Positions 9,624 through 17,546 of a stretch of 64,000 nucleotides of DNA are shown here, one piece after another. Every line of letters starts with the position of its first letter. The stretch's first letter is position 1. The stretch covers positions 27,456-91,455 of the forward strand of contig DASPNP010000066.1 of NCBI GenBank assembly GCA_035626475.1, given 5' to 3'. This stretch comes from DASPKT01 sp035626475 (GTDB taxonomy: Bacteria > Pseudomonadota > Alphaproteobacteria > Azospirillales > Azospirillaceae). The notes under the pieces were generated by a model. It was not told the origin of the DNA and did not search any database. It saw only the letters and a program-made list of their open reading frames with translations. The translations under genes were made by a program, and so were the position numbers.

Positions 9624-11507
9624 ATGCCCGAGCAGATCTACATCGTCCGTGACGGCGGCGCCTACAGCTGGGACGTCAAGTCCGGACTGCGCTACCTGCA
9701 CTATGTCGATCCCGCCCAGTTCGGCGCCGGCGCGAACGGCTTCCGGGGCGGCATCGACCTGGCCGATGTGGACCGCGACGGCCGGGCCGAGGCGGTCTAC
9801 CGCACCGGCGACGCGGCCCTGACCATCGTCGATTACGACTTGGCGGGCGCGCCGTCGCTGCGGAGCCTCACCCTGCCGCAGCCCGACTCCTTCCCCTCGA
9901 CCGGCCTGCGGATCGGCAACGAGATGGAGGGAACGGTCGGCGCCTTCGACGGGCTGATCGTGGAGTACCGCCAGGCCGGGGTGAACCATGGCACGGCGGT
10001 GAGCTATTCCACCTACCGGCAGGTGAACCCGGCGACCGGGGAGCAGGCCAACTTCTACAGCCGCTTCGACAGCGCCTTCATCACCGGCGAGCGGCTGATC
10101 GCCGTCGGCGAGTTCACGGGCGACCTCGTGCCGGACCTGATCTATTCCCCGAGCAACGCCCAGGGCTCGCCCTCCGAGCTGATGCTGCGCAGCGGCGGCG
10201 GGCGCAGCGGGGAATTCATCAATCTCGGTCCCGGCACCTCGATCGCCGGCGTCGGCAACTTCTCCGGCGGCACGGCGCGGGAGGAGGTGCTGCTGTTCGA
10301 CAGCGCCAACCGCCAGCTCATCCTCTGGGATCCGGCGAAACAGTCCCAGGGCTTCACGCCCCTCTTCCCTCTGGGCGAGGGCTGGGCCGTCGCCGGCACC
10401 GGCGACCTGACCGGCGACGGCATCGACGACATCCTGGTCAACTACCGCACGCCGGCCGGCGCGCAGCCGACCACCACGCCGGGCAACACCGTCTATTTCG
10501 ACCCGGTGAACAAGGCGTTCGGGTTCGTCGGCATCTTCGACCGGTTCGAACTGCGCGACATCGCGCCGGTGCTGACCGCCGCCAGCAAGCCGCAGGGCGC
10601 GGAGCGGCTGGTGCTGTACCGGGCCGATGGCATCTACACCTGGAAGGTCGGCGACGCCGCCGCGACCTACAACCACCATATCGACGGCAGCCGCTTCAAC
10701 GGCGGCACGGCGGCGGACATCGACGGCGACGGCCGCGGCGAGGTGGTCTACGCGCTGCGCCCGAGCGGCGGCGACGGCTACCGCTACATCGCCGGGTCCC
10801 TCTCCACGCTGCCGGGTCAGGACCGGATCACGAACTTCACCACCATCGCCGCGCCCGTGCAGGGCGATCCGGGGATCTTCGCGCCGGAGCAGTTCGCGCT
10901 CCGCTCCGCCGGCGACCTGGGCGGCGGGGCCGGCGACGAGCTGGTGCTCCATCGGACCCAGGCCCGGAGCACGACCGGCAGCGGATCGCTGTCGATCGTC
11001 AGCGCCACCGTGGAATCCCTCGACCCGCTGAGCGGCAGCCGGAACGTCCTGGTGCCGAGCCTGGCGAGCAGCGCCTTCGCCGTGGGCGACTTCGACGGAC
11101 AGGGGACGGACGATCTCGTCTATTTCGGTGACGGCGGCGCGCGTCTCCGCACCGCCGCCGGCGACAGGATCATCGCGGCCGGCAGCGTCCTGCCGATCAC
11201 GGCCGGCAACTTCACCGCCGGCAATGTGACCGACGAGATCCTGCTGTTCGATCAGGGGACCAGCCGCTTCAGGCTCTACGATCCGGCCAGCGGCACCTTC
11301 TCCGACCCGCGCGGCTTTACCCCGGGGGATGGCTGGATCTTCGGGGCGGTCGGGGACCTGACGGGCGACGGCTTCGACGAGGTGGTCTACACCACCCCGC
11401 AGGGCGGCGTCCGCTACTGGGACCCCGTCGCCGGCCGCACGACGCAGGTGGCGGCGCTCGCCGATTTCCAGGTGGTGGCGGTGGGCCTGCCGGGCGAACC
11501 GGGCTGA
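9624..11507 (+). CDS. FG-GAP/VCBS repeat protein, beta-propeller-like
   Basis: A 627-residue protein of repeating Asp/Gly-rich units such as DLADVDRDGRAEAVYR, GDLTGDGIDDILVNY, ADIDGDGRGEVVYALR and GDLTGDGFDEVVYTT, the FG-GAP/integrin-like calcium loop pattern, which predicts one or more beta propellers. It has a clear two-fold internal duplication: IYIVRDGGAYSWDVKSG at the N-terminus matches LVLYRADGIYTWKVGDAA near residue 330, and the second half repeats the order of the first. There is no Sec signal; an uncleaved type I secretion route would fit, but no RTX nonapeptide cluster is seen. ATG 9624 is preferred over the TTG at 9618. Shares blocks with the protein at 25515. Biological role unknown. 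Confidence 0.75.
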   Translation: MPEQIYIVRDGGAYSWDVKSGLRYLHYVDPAQFGAGANGFRGGIDLADVDRDGRAEAVYRTGDAALTIVDYDLAGAPSLRSLTLPQPDSFPSTGLRIGNEMEGTVGAFDGLIVEYRQAGVNHGTAVSYSTYRQVNPATGEQANFYSRFDSAFITGERLIAVGEFTGDLVPDLIYSPSNAQGSPSELMLRSGGGRSGEFINLGPGTSIAGVGNFSGGTAREEVLLFDSANRQLILWDPAKQSQGFTPLFPLGEGWAVAGTGDLTGDGIDDILVNYRTPAGAQPTTTPGNTVYFDPVNKAFGFVGIFDRFELRDIAPVLTAASKPQGAERLVLYRADGIYTWKVGDAAATYNHHIDGSRFNGGTAADIDGDGRGEVVYALRPSGGDGYRYIAGSLSTLPGQDRITNFTTIAAPVQGDPGIFAPEQFALRSAGDLGGGAGDELVLHRTQARSTTGSGSLSIVSATVESLDPLSGSRNVLVPSLASSAFAVGDFDGQGTDDLVYFGDGGARLRTAAGDRIIAAGSVLPITAGNFTAGNVTDEILLFDQGTSRFRLYDPASGTFSDPRGFTPGDGWIFGAVGDLTGDGFDEVVYTTPQGGVRYWDPVAGRTTQVAALADFQVVAVGLPGEPG

Positions 11508-11588
11508 GTCTCCCTACCCCTATCTCGCGATGGGCCGCCGGCCTGCCTCCCGCGTTCCTCCTGAGAGGGAAGCGCGGGAGGCGGCGGC

Positions 11589-12104
11589 GTGGCGGCGAGG
11601 GTGGTGCTGTTCCTGGTTCTGTCGGTGGTGGGCCTGGCGGGCTGCGCGTCACGCCATGACGAGGTCGCGCTGGGACGGCCGGCCGGCGTCGCGGAGAACA
11701 CCGAGCTGGACGCCCGCGCCATGAAGCCGCTGGCCGCCTGGGTCGCCGCGCGCATGGGCATGGCGGAGCTGCCCCTGCCCCGCATGGTCGCCAGCCGCGG
11801 CGCGCTGGAGGTGACGGACCGCCGCATGAACCTGGCGCGGGCCGGCGAGCGCATGCGGGCGCTCTACACGCCCGGGCTGATCGTGGTGGCGCCGGAGAGC
11901 TGGGCCGCCGACGACCCGGTGGAGCTGAGCTTCGTCGTGCATGAGCTGGTCCATCACGCCCAGACCCTGCTGGGGGTGCAGGCGCCCTGCCGGCTGGCGC
12001 TGGAGGCCGACGCCTACCGGCTGCAGAACGCCTGGCTGATGGAACAGGGCCGGCCGCCCCTTTACGACCCGGCCTGGATCGAGGCGCGCTCGGCCTGCCG
12101 CTGA
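11589..12104 (+). CDS. Lipoprotein with HExxH-type motif (DUF6647-like)
   Basis: A 171-residue protein starting with GTG at 11589, seven bases after GGGAGG. Residues 1-18 are a hydrophobic signal and LAGC at 16-19 is a lipobox, so it should be lipid-anchored at Cys19. The core contains FVVHELVHHAQ, a zincin-like HExxH motif (HELVH), followed by EADAYRLQNAW, where the Glu could be the third zinc ligand. It resembles small conserved alphaproteobacterial proteins annotated as DUF6647. A peptidase function is inferred only from the motif. It follows the FG-GAP protein by about 80 nt on the same strand. Confidence 0.65.
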   Translation: MAARVVLFLVLSVVGLAGCASRHDEVALGRPAGVAENTELDARAMKPLAAWVAARMGMAELPLPRMVASRGALEVTDRRMNLARAGERMRALYTPGLIVVAPESWAADDPVELSFVVHELVHHAQTLLGVQAPCRLALEADAYRLQNAWLMEQGRPPLYDPAWIEARSACR

Positions 12105-12164
12105 TCGCTACCCGGCTTAGTCTCCGAGCAGCGGCTTTTTGACGGCTCATCAGGCTGAACTGCC

Positions 12165-12299
12165 GTCCCCTCTCCCAGGGGGAGAGGGACAGGGAGAGGG
12201 GGTACGGGAATGCGGAGCGGAGGCAAACGTCGAGGACGTGCGCTCTTCCCCTACCCTCTTACCCCCTCACCCTAACCCTCTCCCCCTGGGAGAGGGGAC
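12165..12299. repeat. Perfect 24-bp inverted repeat flanking a 87-bp centre
   Basis: The left arm 12165-12188 (starting GTCCCCTCTCCCAGGG) is exactly complementary to the right arm 12276-12299. Each arm is itself a near-palindrome of the CTCTCCC/GGGAGAG type. It lies between two convergent genes, so it could form a bidirectional transcript end. Confidence 0.8.
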
Positions 12300-12305
12300 A
12301 GTCGC

Positions 12306-13322
12306 TCAGGTTCCGGCGCTTTCGGAACTCCGCCGCTGAGGCAGGCGGCGCAGGAAAACGGCCAGGCAGCGGTCGCTCCAGACCCCACCCTCGCCGTGGA
12401 AGCCGACATGGCCGCCGCCGGGCGAAAGCAGCGGCGTCAGGTGGGGGTTCGACGCCCAGTCGAAGGACAGGTAGGCGTCCGGCGGAATCCAGGGATCGTC
12501 CAGCGCGTGCAGGACCAGTGTCGGCACGCGGATGCGCGGCAGGAAGCCAAGCGCCGAGTTCACCGCGTAATACTCCTCCGCCCCGCTCCAGCCGTGGCGC
12601 GGGCCCACCAGCAGATGGTCGAAGTCCCAGGTGGTGCGCGACTTCAGGATGGCGTCGCGCCATCGCGGGTCGAGCGGCGGCCGGCAGGCCAGGGCCAGCG
12701 CCTTCATCTGGCGCAGCATGCGGTCGTGGTAGACGCGGTTGGCCGGCCGCAGGAAACGCTGGGCGCAGCCCGACAGGTCGATGGGGGCGGAGACGGAGAA
12801 GCCGGCCAGGACGGGCACCGGGAAGTCGTTCTCGCCCAGGAACTTCAGCGCCGCGTTCCCGCCCAGCGAATAGCCGCCCAGCACCACCCCGTCGCGCGTA
12901 TCGGCGTCGCCCAGGAGCGACAGCACGCGCCTGATGTCCCCGGTGCGACCGGCATGGTAGTGCTCGGCGCAGAGCGGGGCGCTGGGACCGGCGCCGCGCA
13001 GGTTCAGGCGCAGGACCGGATGCCCCTCCGCCAGCAGCGCCGCCGCGGTGGAGCGGACATAGGGCGCGTCCTCGCAGCCGGTCAGCCCGTGAAGCAGCAC
13101 CGCCAGGGGCCGCCCGGACGCCCGCTCCGGCCGGTGCAGCGCGCCCAGCAGCACGTCGCCGGTGCCATCATCCATGTCGAAGTGCCGCCGCTCGCCCAGG
13201 GGCAGCGGATGCTCCGGCCGGCGCAGGAAGTTGCGCAGGGTCTGCAGGTGCGGCCCATGCCAAGGGAAGCGCGCGCGGAACTCGGGAAAACCGTCCGCCG
13301 GGGAGTGCCGTCCGTCAGGCAT
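12306..13322 (-). CDS. Alpha/beta hydrolase, YheT family
   Basis: A 338-residue alpha/beta hydrolase. The YheT signature is visible: an N-terminal FPWHGPHLQTL segment, the oxyanion strand VLLHGLTGCEDAPYVRS, NLRGAGPS, and the nucleophile elbow GGYSLGGN (Ser). The acid LHALDDPWIPPD and His in PGGGHVGFHGE complete the triad. Substrate is unknown for this family. It overlaps the upstream hydrolase gene by 8 nt, so the two are co-transcribed. Confidence 0.85.
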   Translation of the reverse strand: MPDGRHSPADGFPEFRARFPWHGPHLQTLRNFLRRPEHPLPLGERRHFDMDDGTGDVLLGALHRPERASGRPLAVLLHGLTGCEDAPYVRSTAAALLAEGHPVLRLNLRGAGPSAPLCAEHYHAGRTGDIRRVLSLLGDADTRDGVVLGGYSLGGNAALKFLGENDFPVPVLAGFSVSAPIDLSGCAQRFLRPANRVYHDRMLRQMKALALACRPPLDPRWRDAILKSRTTWDFDHLLVGPRHGWSGAEEYYAVNSALGFLPRIRVPTLVLHALDDPWIPPDAYLSFDWASNPHLTPLLSPGGGHVGFHGEGGVWSDRCLAVFLRRLPQRRSSESAGT

Positions 13323-14184
13323 GGCGCAGGAAGTCGGCGACGGCGGCGATCTGCGACGCCTCCATCAGCGCCGGGGCGTGGCCGGTGTCCGGCACCGTGA
13401 CCAGGGTCGCCTTCGGCCCCTCCTTGCACATGCGCTCCGCCGTCTCCGGCAGCAGCAGGTCGGAGGCGCCGCCGCGGATCAGCAGCACCGGGCAGCGGAT
13501 GGCGTTCCACACCGGCCAGAAGTCGACGTCGCCGATCGGGGCCGTGCTGAAGATCCGGGCGATGCCGGGATCGTAGGCCAGCCGGTAGGAGCCGTCGGGC
13601 TGGCGCACGGTGGAATGGGTGGCGAGGTGCAGCCACTGCTCGTCTGTCAGCTTGCCGAACCCCTCATAGTTCGTGCGCATCGAGAGCACGACCTCGTCCA
13701 GCGAGGCATAGACCGGGTCCTTGCCGACATAGAGCGCCAGCCGCTCCAGCGCCGCCTTGGGCACGAAGGGGCCGACATCGTTGATGACCAGCCGGCGGAT
13801 GGGCGAGTTCGGCTGGGCCGCGAGCAGCATGCCGATCAGGCCGCCCATGGAGGTGCCGACCCAGTCGACGCTCTCCACGTCGAGGCGCGCCAGCAGCCCG
13901 GCCATGTCGGCCAGATACTGCGGATAGCCGTAGAGGTCGGGGTTCGCCAGCCGGTCGCTACGCCCGCGCCCCACCACGTCGGGGCAGGCGACGCGGACGC
14001 CCAGCGCCCCCGCCAGATGCTCCGCCAGCAGGTCGAAGTCGCGGCCGTTGCGGGTCAGCCCGTGGACGCAGACGACCGTGCGCGGCCCCGTGCCCCATTC
14101 CGTGTAGGCGATGCGGTGGAAGCCGGTGGCGGAGAGGCCGAGAAAGGAGCGCTCGGCCGGGGCGCTGTGCGTCAGGGCGGTCAT
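13315..14184 (-). CDS. Alpha/beta hydrolase
   Basis: A 289-residue alpha/beta-fold hydrolase. The oxyanion region is VCVHGLTRNGRDF, the nucleophile elbow is VGTSMGGL, the acid is likely in the LLIRGGASDLL strand end and the His is in DTGHAP. PDVVGRGRSDRL is the usual loop after strand 4. Similar alphaproteobacterial proteins are annotated simply as hydrolases; the substrate cannot be deduced. It is the first gene of a two-gene operon with the YheT-like hydrolase, the stop and start overlapping. Confidence 0.85.
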   Translation of the reverse strand: MTALTHSAPAERSFLGLSATGFHRIAYTEWGTGPRTVVCVHGLTRNGRDFDLLAEHLAGALGVRVACPDVVGRGRSDRLANPDLYGYPQYLADMAGLLARLDVESVDWVGTSMGGLIGMLLAAQPNSPIRRLVINDVGPFVPKAALERLALYVGKDPVYASLDEVVLSMRTNYEGFGKLTDEQWLHLATHSTVRQPDGSYRLAYDPGIARIFSTAPIGDVDFWPVWNAIRCPVLLIRGGASDLLLPETAERMCKEGPKATLVTVPDTGHAPALMEASQIAAVADFLRHA

Positions 14185-14288
14185 GGGGTCCGTGGTAGCA
14201 CGGGGCCGGGCGGAGGTGAACCCCGGCTTAGAGGCTGGCCCGCCTGACCGCCGGTCGTAGTGCTCTCAGCACTGGCAGCGTTAAGGCT

Positions 14289-14412
14289 GTGCGTCCTTCG
14301 ACAGGCTCAAGATGAGGAGGTGGGTGCTGCTCCCGGCCAAGCCGGCGAGTGCGGGAAGCCAGGAGTGCCTGGCATTCCCCTTCCCTCATGCTGAGCTTGT
14401 CGAAGCACGCAC
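14289..14412. repeat. Dispersed palindromic repeat, family A copy 2
   Basis: Contains TCCTTCGACAGGCTCAAGAT at the left end and ATGCTGAGCTTGTCGAAGCA at the right, with the internal AGGAGTGCCTGGCATTCC block inverted relative to copy 1. It sits between the hydrolase and decarboxylase genes. Confidence 0.85.
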
Positions 14413-14440
14413 CACGGGCCAGCTTCGTTCAAGCTTTCCC

Positions 14441-15622
14441 TCACGCCGCCCGTGCGTGCGGCGGGGCGATCATGTGGCTCTCCGGTTCGAAAGCCGGGTC
14501 CTGCACCGTCACGAAGCGGCCGGCGAAGAAGCCGTTGAAGTTGGTGCGGGTGGCGGTGGTGTAGGCGCCGGCCTGGCCGATCTCGATCCAGTCGCCCTCG
14601 CGCACGTCGGACGGCAGCATGTAGGGGCCGGGCAGGTTGTCCCAGCAGTCGCAGGTCGGGCCGAACAGCGACATGGGCGCGGGCTCCCCCGTCGCCTCGC
14701 CGCCGGGGCGGATGACGCGCATCGGGAAGACGATGCCCGGGAACTTCAGGTCGGCCAGGCTGCCGTAGAGCCCGTCATTGACGTAGAGATGGTCGCCGCG
14801 GCGCAGCTCCACCTTCACCACCAGGCTGGCGCCCGCGGCGACCAGGCCGCGGCCCGGCTCCGCCCAGAGCTTGCAGTCGGCCGGGCGGTCGATGAACTCC
14901 AGCCCGGCGCGGATCGCCTCCATGTACTCCGACAGCGGCGGCGGCTCGGAGCCGACATAGCGGGTGGGGAAGCCGCCGCCCACGTCCAGCACCGCCGGGG
15001 TGACGCCAGCCTGGGACAGGCACTCCGACGCCAGGCGCAGCGCGGCCGTATAGCTGCTGGGCATCAGGCATTGCGAGCCGACATGGAAGGAGATGCCGGC
15101 GCGCAGGCCGCGGGCGTCGGCCGCCTTCAGCAGCTCCGCCCCCAACTCCACGCTGGTGCCGAACTTGCCGCCGAGGTCGTAGACGGCGGCACCGCGCGCG
15201 GTGGCGAGACGCACGACGATGACCACGTCTCGGGCGCCGCCGGTCTCCTGCGTCACCTTCTCCAGCTCGTCCGGATGGTCGACGACGAAGTGGCGGACGC
15301 CATGCCGCTCATAGGCGGCGCGGATGGCGCCGCGCTGCTTGACCGGATGCATGAAGTAGCAGCCGGCGGCGCCCATGCGGCCCTTCACCGTCTCGATCTC
15401 GACCAGGCTGGCCGTGTCGAAATGCTTGATGCCGCCCTGGATCAGCGCGTCCAGCACGACCGTCTCGGGATTGCACTTCACGGCGTACAGCACGTCGCCC
15501 GGGAAGGCCGCCACGAAGCGCCGGGCGGCCTCGGTCAGCACGTGCGGGCGGAAGCAGTAGACCGGCTCTTCCGGTTTCAGGGCGGCCACCATCGCGGCGG
15601 CGTCGGCATAGGTCGGCAGCAT
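14441..15622 (-). CDS. Type III PLP-dependent decarboxylase (ornithine/lysine decarboxylase family)
   Basis: A 393-residue alanine racemase-fold decarboxylase. The PLP lysine is K49 (YAVKCNP), FHVGSQC and DVGGGFPT are the phosphate-binding and barrel motifs, EPGR lies at 255-258, and C324 in GPTCDCWD is the active-site Cys reaching over from the other subunit. Such enzymes make putrescine or cadaverine from ornithine or lysine; which substrate is preferred is not fixed by motif alone. ATG 15622 fits the family start; the ribosome site is weak. It is divergent from an aldehyde dehydrogenase, which may act in the same polyamine pathway (inference). Confidence 0.88.
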   Translation of the reverse strand: MLPTYADAAAMVAALKPEEPVYCFRPHVLTEAARRFVAAFPGDVLYAVKCNPETVVLDALIQGGIKHFDTASLVEIETVKGRMGAAGCYFMHPVKQRGAIRAAYERHGVRHFVVDHPDELEKVTQETGGARDVVIVVRLATARGAAVYDLGGKFGTSVELGAELLKAADARGLRAGISFHVGSQCLMPSSYTAALRLASECLSQAGVTPAVLDVGGGFPTRYVGSEPPPLSEYMEAIRAGLEFIDRPADCKLWAEPGRGLVAAGASLVVKVELRRGDHLYVNDGLYGSLADLKFPGIVFPMRVIRPGGEATGEPAPMSLFGPTCDCWDNLPGPYMLPSDVREGDWIEIGQAGAYTTATRTNFNGFFAGRFVTVQDPAFEPESHMIAPPHARAA

Positions 15623-15931
15623 GGGCGTTCCGTCGCGGGAAAAGGGGGTGCCGGGTCGGCGTCTGTCCTTCTTATGCCCGCGTGCCAAGGCGTTGAGAAG
15701 ATGCCCGGAAAGAAAGAATGGAAGCTCATCCGTAAGGGCTCCCCATGCCCACTTCCCAAGGTCACGACGCGCGCCCGCGCAATTTTCTTTCCACACCCTG
15801 ACGACCCCGCCGAATCGCTTCCGGCCATGCCGGAGGGTGGGGTTCCCGGCGGCGTGCCGGGCTGCTACAAGACCCGCCGAACCGGCCCGGCGCATCCGCC
15901 AGAGGCCATAAGAGACTAGGAGAGGACGCCC
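15623..15931. other. Divergent intergenic region between decarboxylase and aldehyde dehydrogenase
   Basis: 309 nt with both promoters presumably inside. A strong GGAGAG ribosome site precedes the dehydrogenase. A 72-codon reading from 15701 on the plus strand exists but has no recognisable similarity. An AT-rich patch (AATTTTCTTTCC) near 15780 is the likeliest promoter area. Confidence 0.4.
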
Positions 15932-17431
15932 ATGTCGACCCAGACCCTCACTCCCGTGCTCGACCCGTACGCCCTCGCCCGCGAGCTGGAGGGCATGCAC
16001 CTGATCGGCGGCAGGCTGGTGCCGGCCGCCGGCGGCAAGACCTTCGACGTGGTCAACCCGGCCAAGGGCGAGGTCATGGGCCGCGCCGCCCTGGGCGACT
16101 CCCGGGACGTGGACGCCGCCGTGACCGCGGCATGCGCCGCGCAGAAGGAATGGAAGCAGCGCAGCGCCCGCGAGCGCGGCAAGCTGGTGGTCGAGTGCGG
16201 CCGCCTGCTCAGCCAGCATGTCGAGGAGCTGGCCCGCCTGGTGGCGCTGGAGACCGGCAAGGCGCTGCGCACCGAGAGCCGGGTCGAGGCCGGCATCCTG
16301 TCCGACGCCTTTACCTTCTTCGGGGGCTTGGGCAGCGAGCTGAAGGGCGAGACCGTGCCCTTCAACCCGAAGATGCTGACCATGACCGTGCGCGAGCCGA
16401 TCGGCGTCGTCGGGGCCATCATCCCCTGGAACGTGCCGATGATGCTGATGGCGCTGAAGATCGCGCCGGCGCTGGTGGCGGGCAACGCGGTCGTGGTGAA
16501 GTCAGCCGAGGAGGCGCCCTTCGCCGTGCTGCGCGCCTGCCAGATCATGGCCCAGGTGCTGCCGGCGGGCGTGCTGAACATCCTGTCGGGCTTCGGGCCG
16601 GAGTGCGGCGCGCCGCTGGTCTCGCATCCCAAGGTCGGCAAGGTGACCTTCACCGGCTCGGTCGAGACCGGCAAGATCGTCTACAAGACCGCCGCCGAGA
16701 AGCTGATCCCGGTGACGCTGGAGCTGGGCGGCAAGAGCCCGATGATCGTCATGGGCGACGCCGACATCGACCAGGCGGTGGCCGGTGCCGTCGCCGGCAT
16801 GCGCTTCACCCGCCAGGGCCAGAGCTGCACCGCCGCCAGCCGCATCTTCGTCCACAGCTCCATCCATGACGCCTTCGTGGAGAAGCTGAAGGCCAAGGTC
16901 GACGCCATGAAGATGGGCGACCCGCTGGACGAGGCGACCGACATCGGCGCCATCGTCAGCACCCAGCAGTTCGAGAAGGTGAAGAGCTACATCCAGATCG
17001 GCAGCAATGAGGCCGGCGCCAAGGCGCTGACCTGTTCTGCCCTGCCCGCCGACCAGAGCCTGGCCAAGGGGCTGTTCGTGCAGCCGGTGATCTTCACCGG
17101 CCTGACCAACGACAGCCGCGTGGCGCGCGAGGAGATCTTCGGGCCGGTGACCTGCGTCATCCGCTTCGACGACTATGAGCAGGCGATCGAGCAGGCCAAC
17201 GACACCGAGTACGGTCTGGCCGCCACCATCTGGACCCGCGACCTGCGCACCGCCATGGACGCCACCCAGCGGCTGGAGGCCGGCTTCGTGCAGGTGAACC
17301 AGAACCTGGTCGTGCAGCCGAACCTGTCCTATGGCGGCGTCAAGACGTCGGGCCTGGGCAAGGAGGCGACGCTGGAGAGCATGCTGGAGCACTTCACCCA
17401 CAAGAAGACGATCATCATCAACATGGGCTGA
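15932..17431 (+). CDS. NAD(P)-dependent aldehyde dehydrogenase
   Basis: A 499-residue ALDH-superfamily enzyme. Motifs: the cofactor segment PWNVPMMLMALKIAPALVAGN, the FTGSVETG dinucleotide loop, the general base E264 in LELGGKSP and the nucleophile C299 in RQGQSCTAASR, then EEIFGPV and the C-terminal SYGGVKTSGLGKE. It oxidises aldehydes to acids; its position divergent from an ornithine-type decarboxylase makes an aminoaldehyde such as 4-aminobutanal possible, but the active site gives no proof. The ribosome site AGGAGAGG precedes the ATG. A clean hairpin terminator follows. Confidence 0.9.
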   Translation: MSTQTLTPVLDPYALARELEGMHLIGGRLVPAAGGKTFDVVNPAKGEVMGRAALGDSRDVDAAVTAACAAQKEWKQRSARERGKLVVECGRLLSQHVEELARLVALETGKALRTESRVEAGILSDAFTFFGGLGSELKGETVPFNPKMLTMTVREPIGVVGAIIPWNVPMMLMALKIAPALVAGNAVVVKSAEEAPFAVLRACQIMAQVLPAGVLNILSGFGPECGAPLVSHPKVGKVTFTGSVETGKIVYKTAAEKLIPVTLELGGKSPMIVMGDADIDQAVAGAVAGMRFTRQGQSCTAASRIFVHSSIHDAFVEKLKAKVDAMKMGDPLDEATDIGAIVSTQQFEKVKSYIQIGSNEAGAKALTCSALPADQSLAKGLFVQPVIFTGLTNDSRVAREEIFGPVTCVIRFDDYEQAIEQANDTEYGLAATIWTRDLRTAMDATQRLEAGFVQVNQNLVVQPNLSYGGVKTSGLGKEATLESMLEHFTHKKTIIINMG

Positions 17432-17457
17432 TCCCCGGCGGATCGGCTTTTCCTGGC

Positions 17458-17486
17458 AGGGGCGCCCGTCACGGGGCGCCCCTTTT
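17458..17486 (+). terminator. Rho-independent terminator of the aldehyde dehydrogenase gene
   Basis: A 10-bp perfect stem AGGGGCGCCC / GGGCGCCCCT with a 6-nt loop, ending in TTTT. It starts 27 nt after the stop codon. Confidence 0.85.
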
Positions 17487-17546
17487 GCTTGGCGCCCCTG
17501 GCGACCTCTCCCCGAAAGAGGTATAAACCCCTAATAAAGGCGGGGA

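Noticed and set aside
15701..15919. 72-codon frame (MPGKKEWKLIRKG...) between the decarboxylase and dehydrogenase
   Set aside because: No ribosome site, no recognisable motif and it covers the expected divergent promoters; its composition is like that of the gap.
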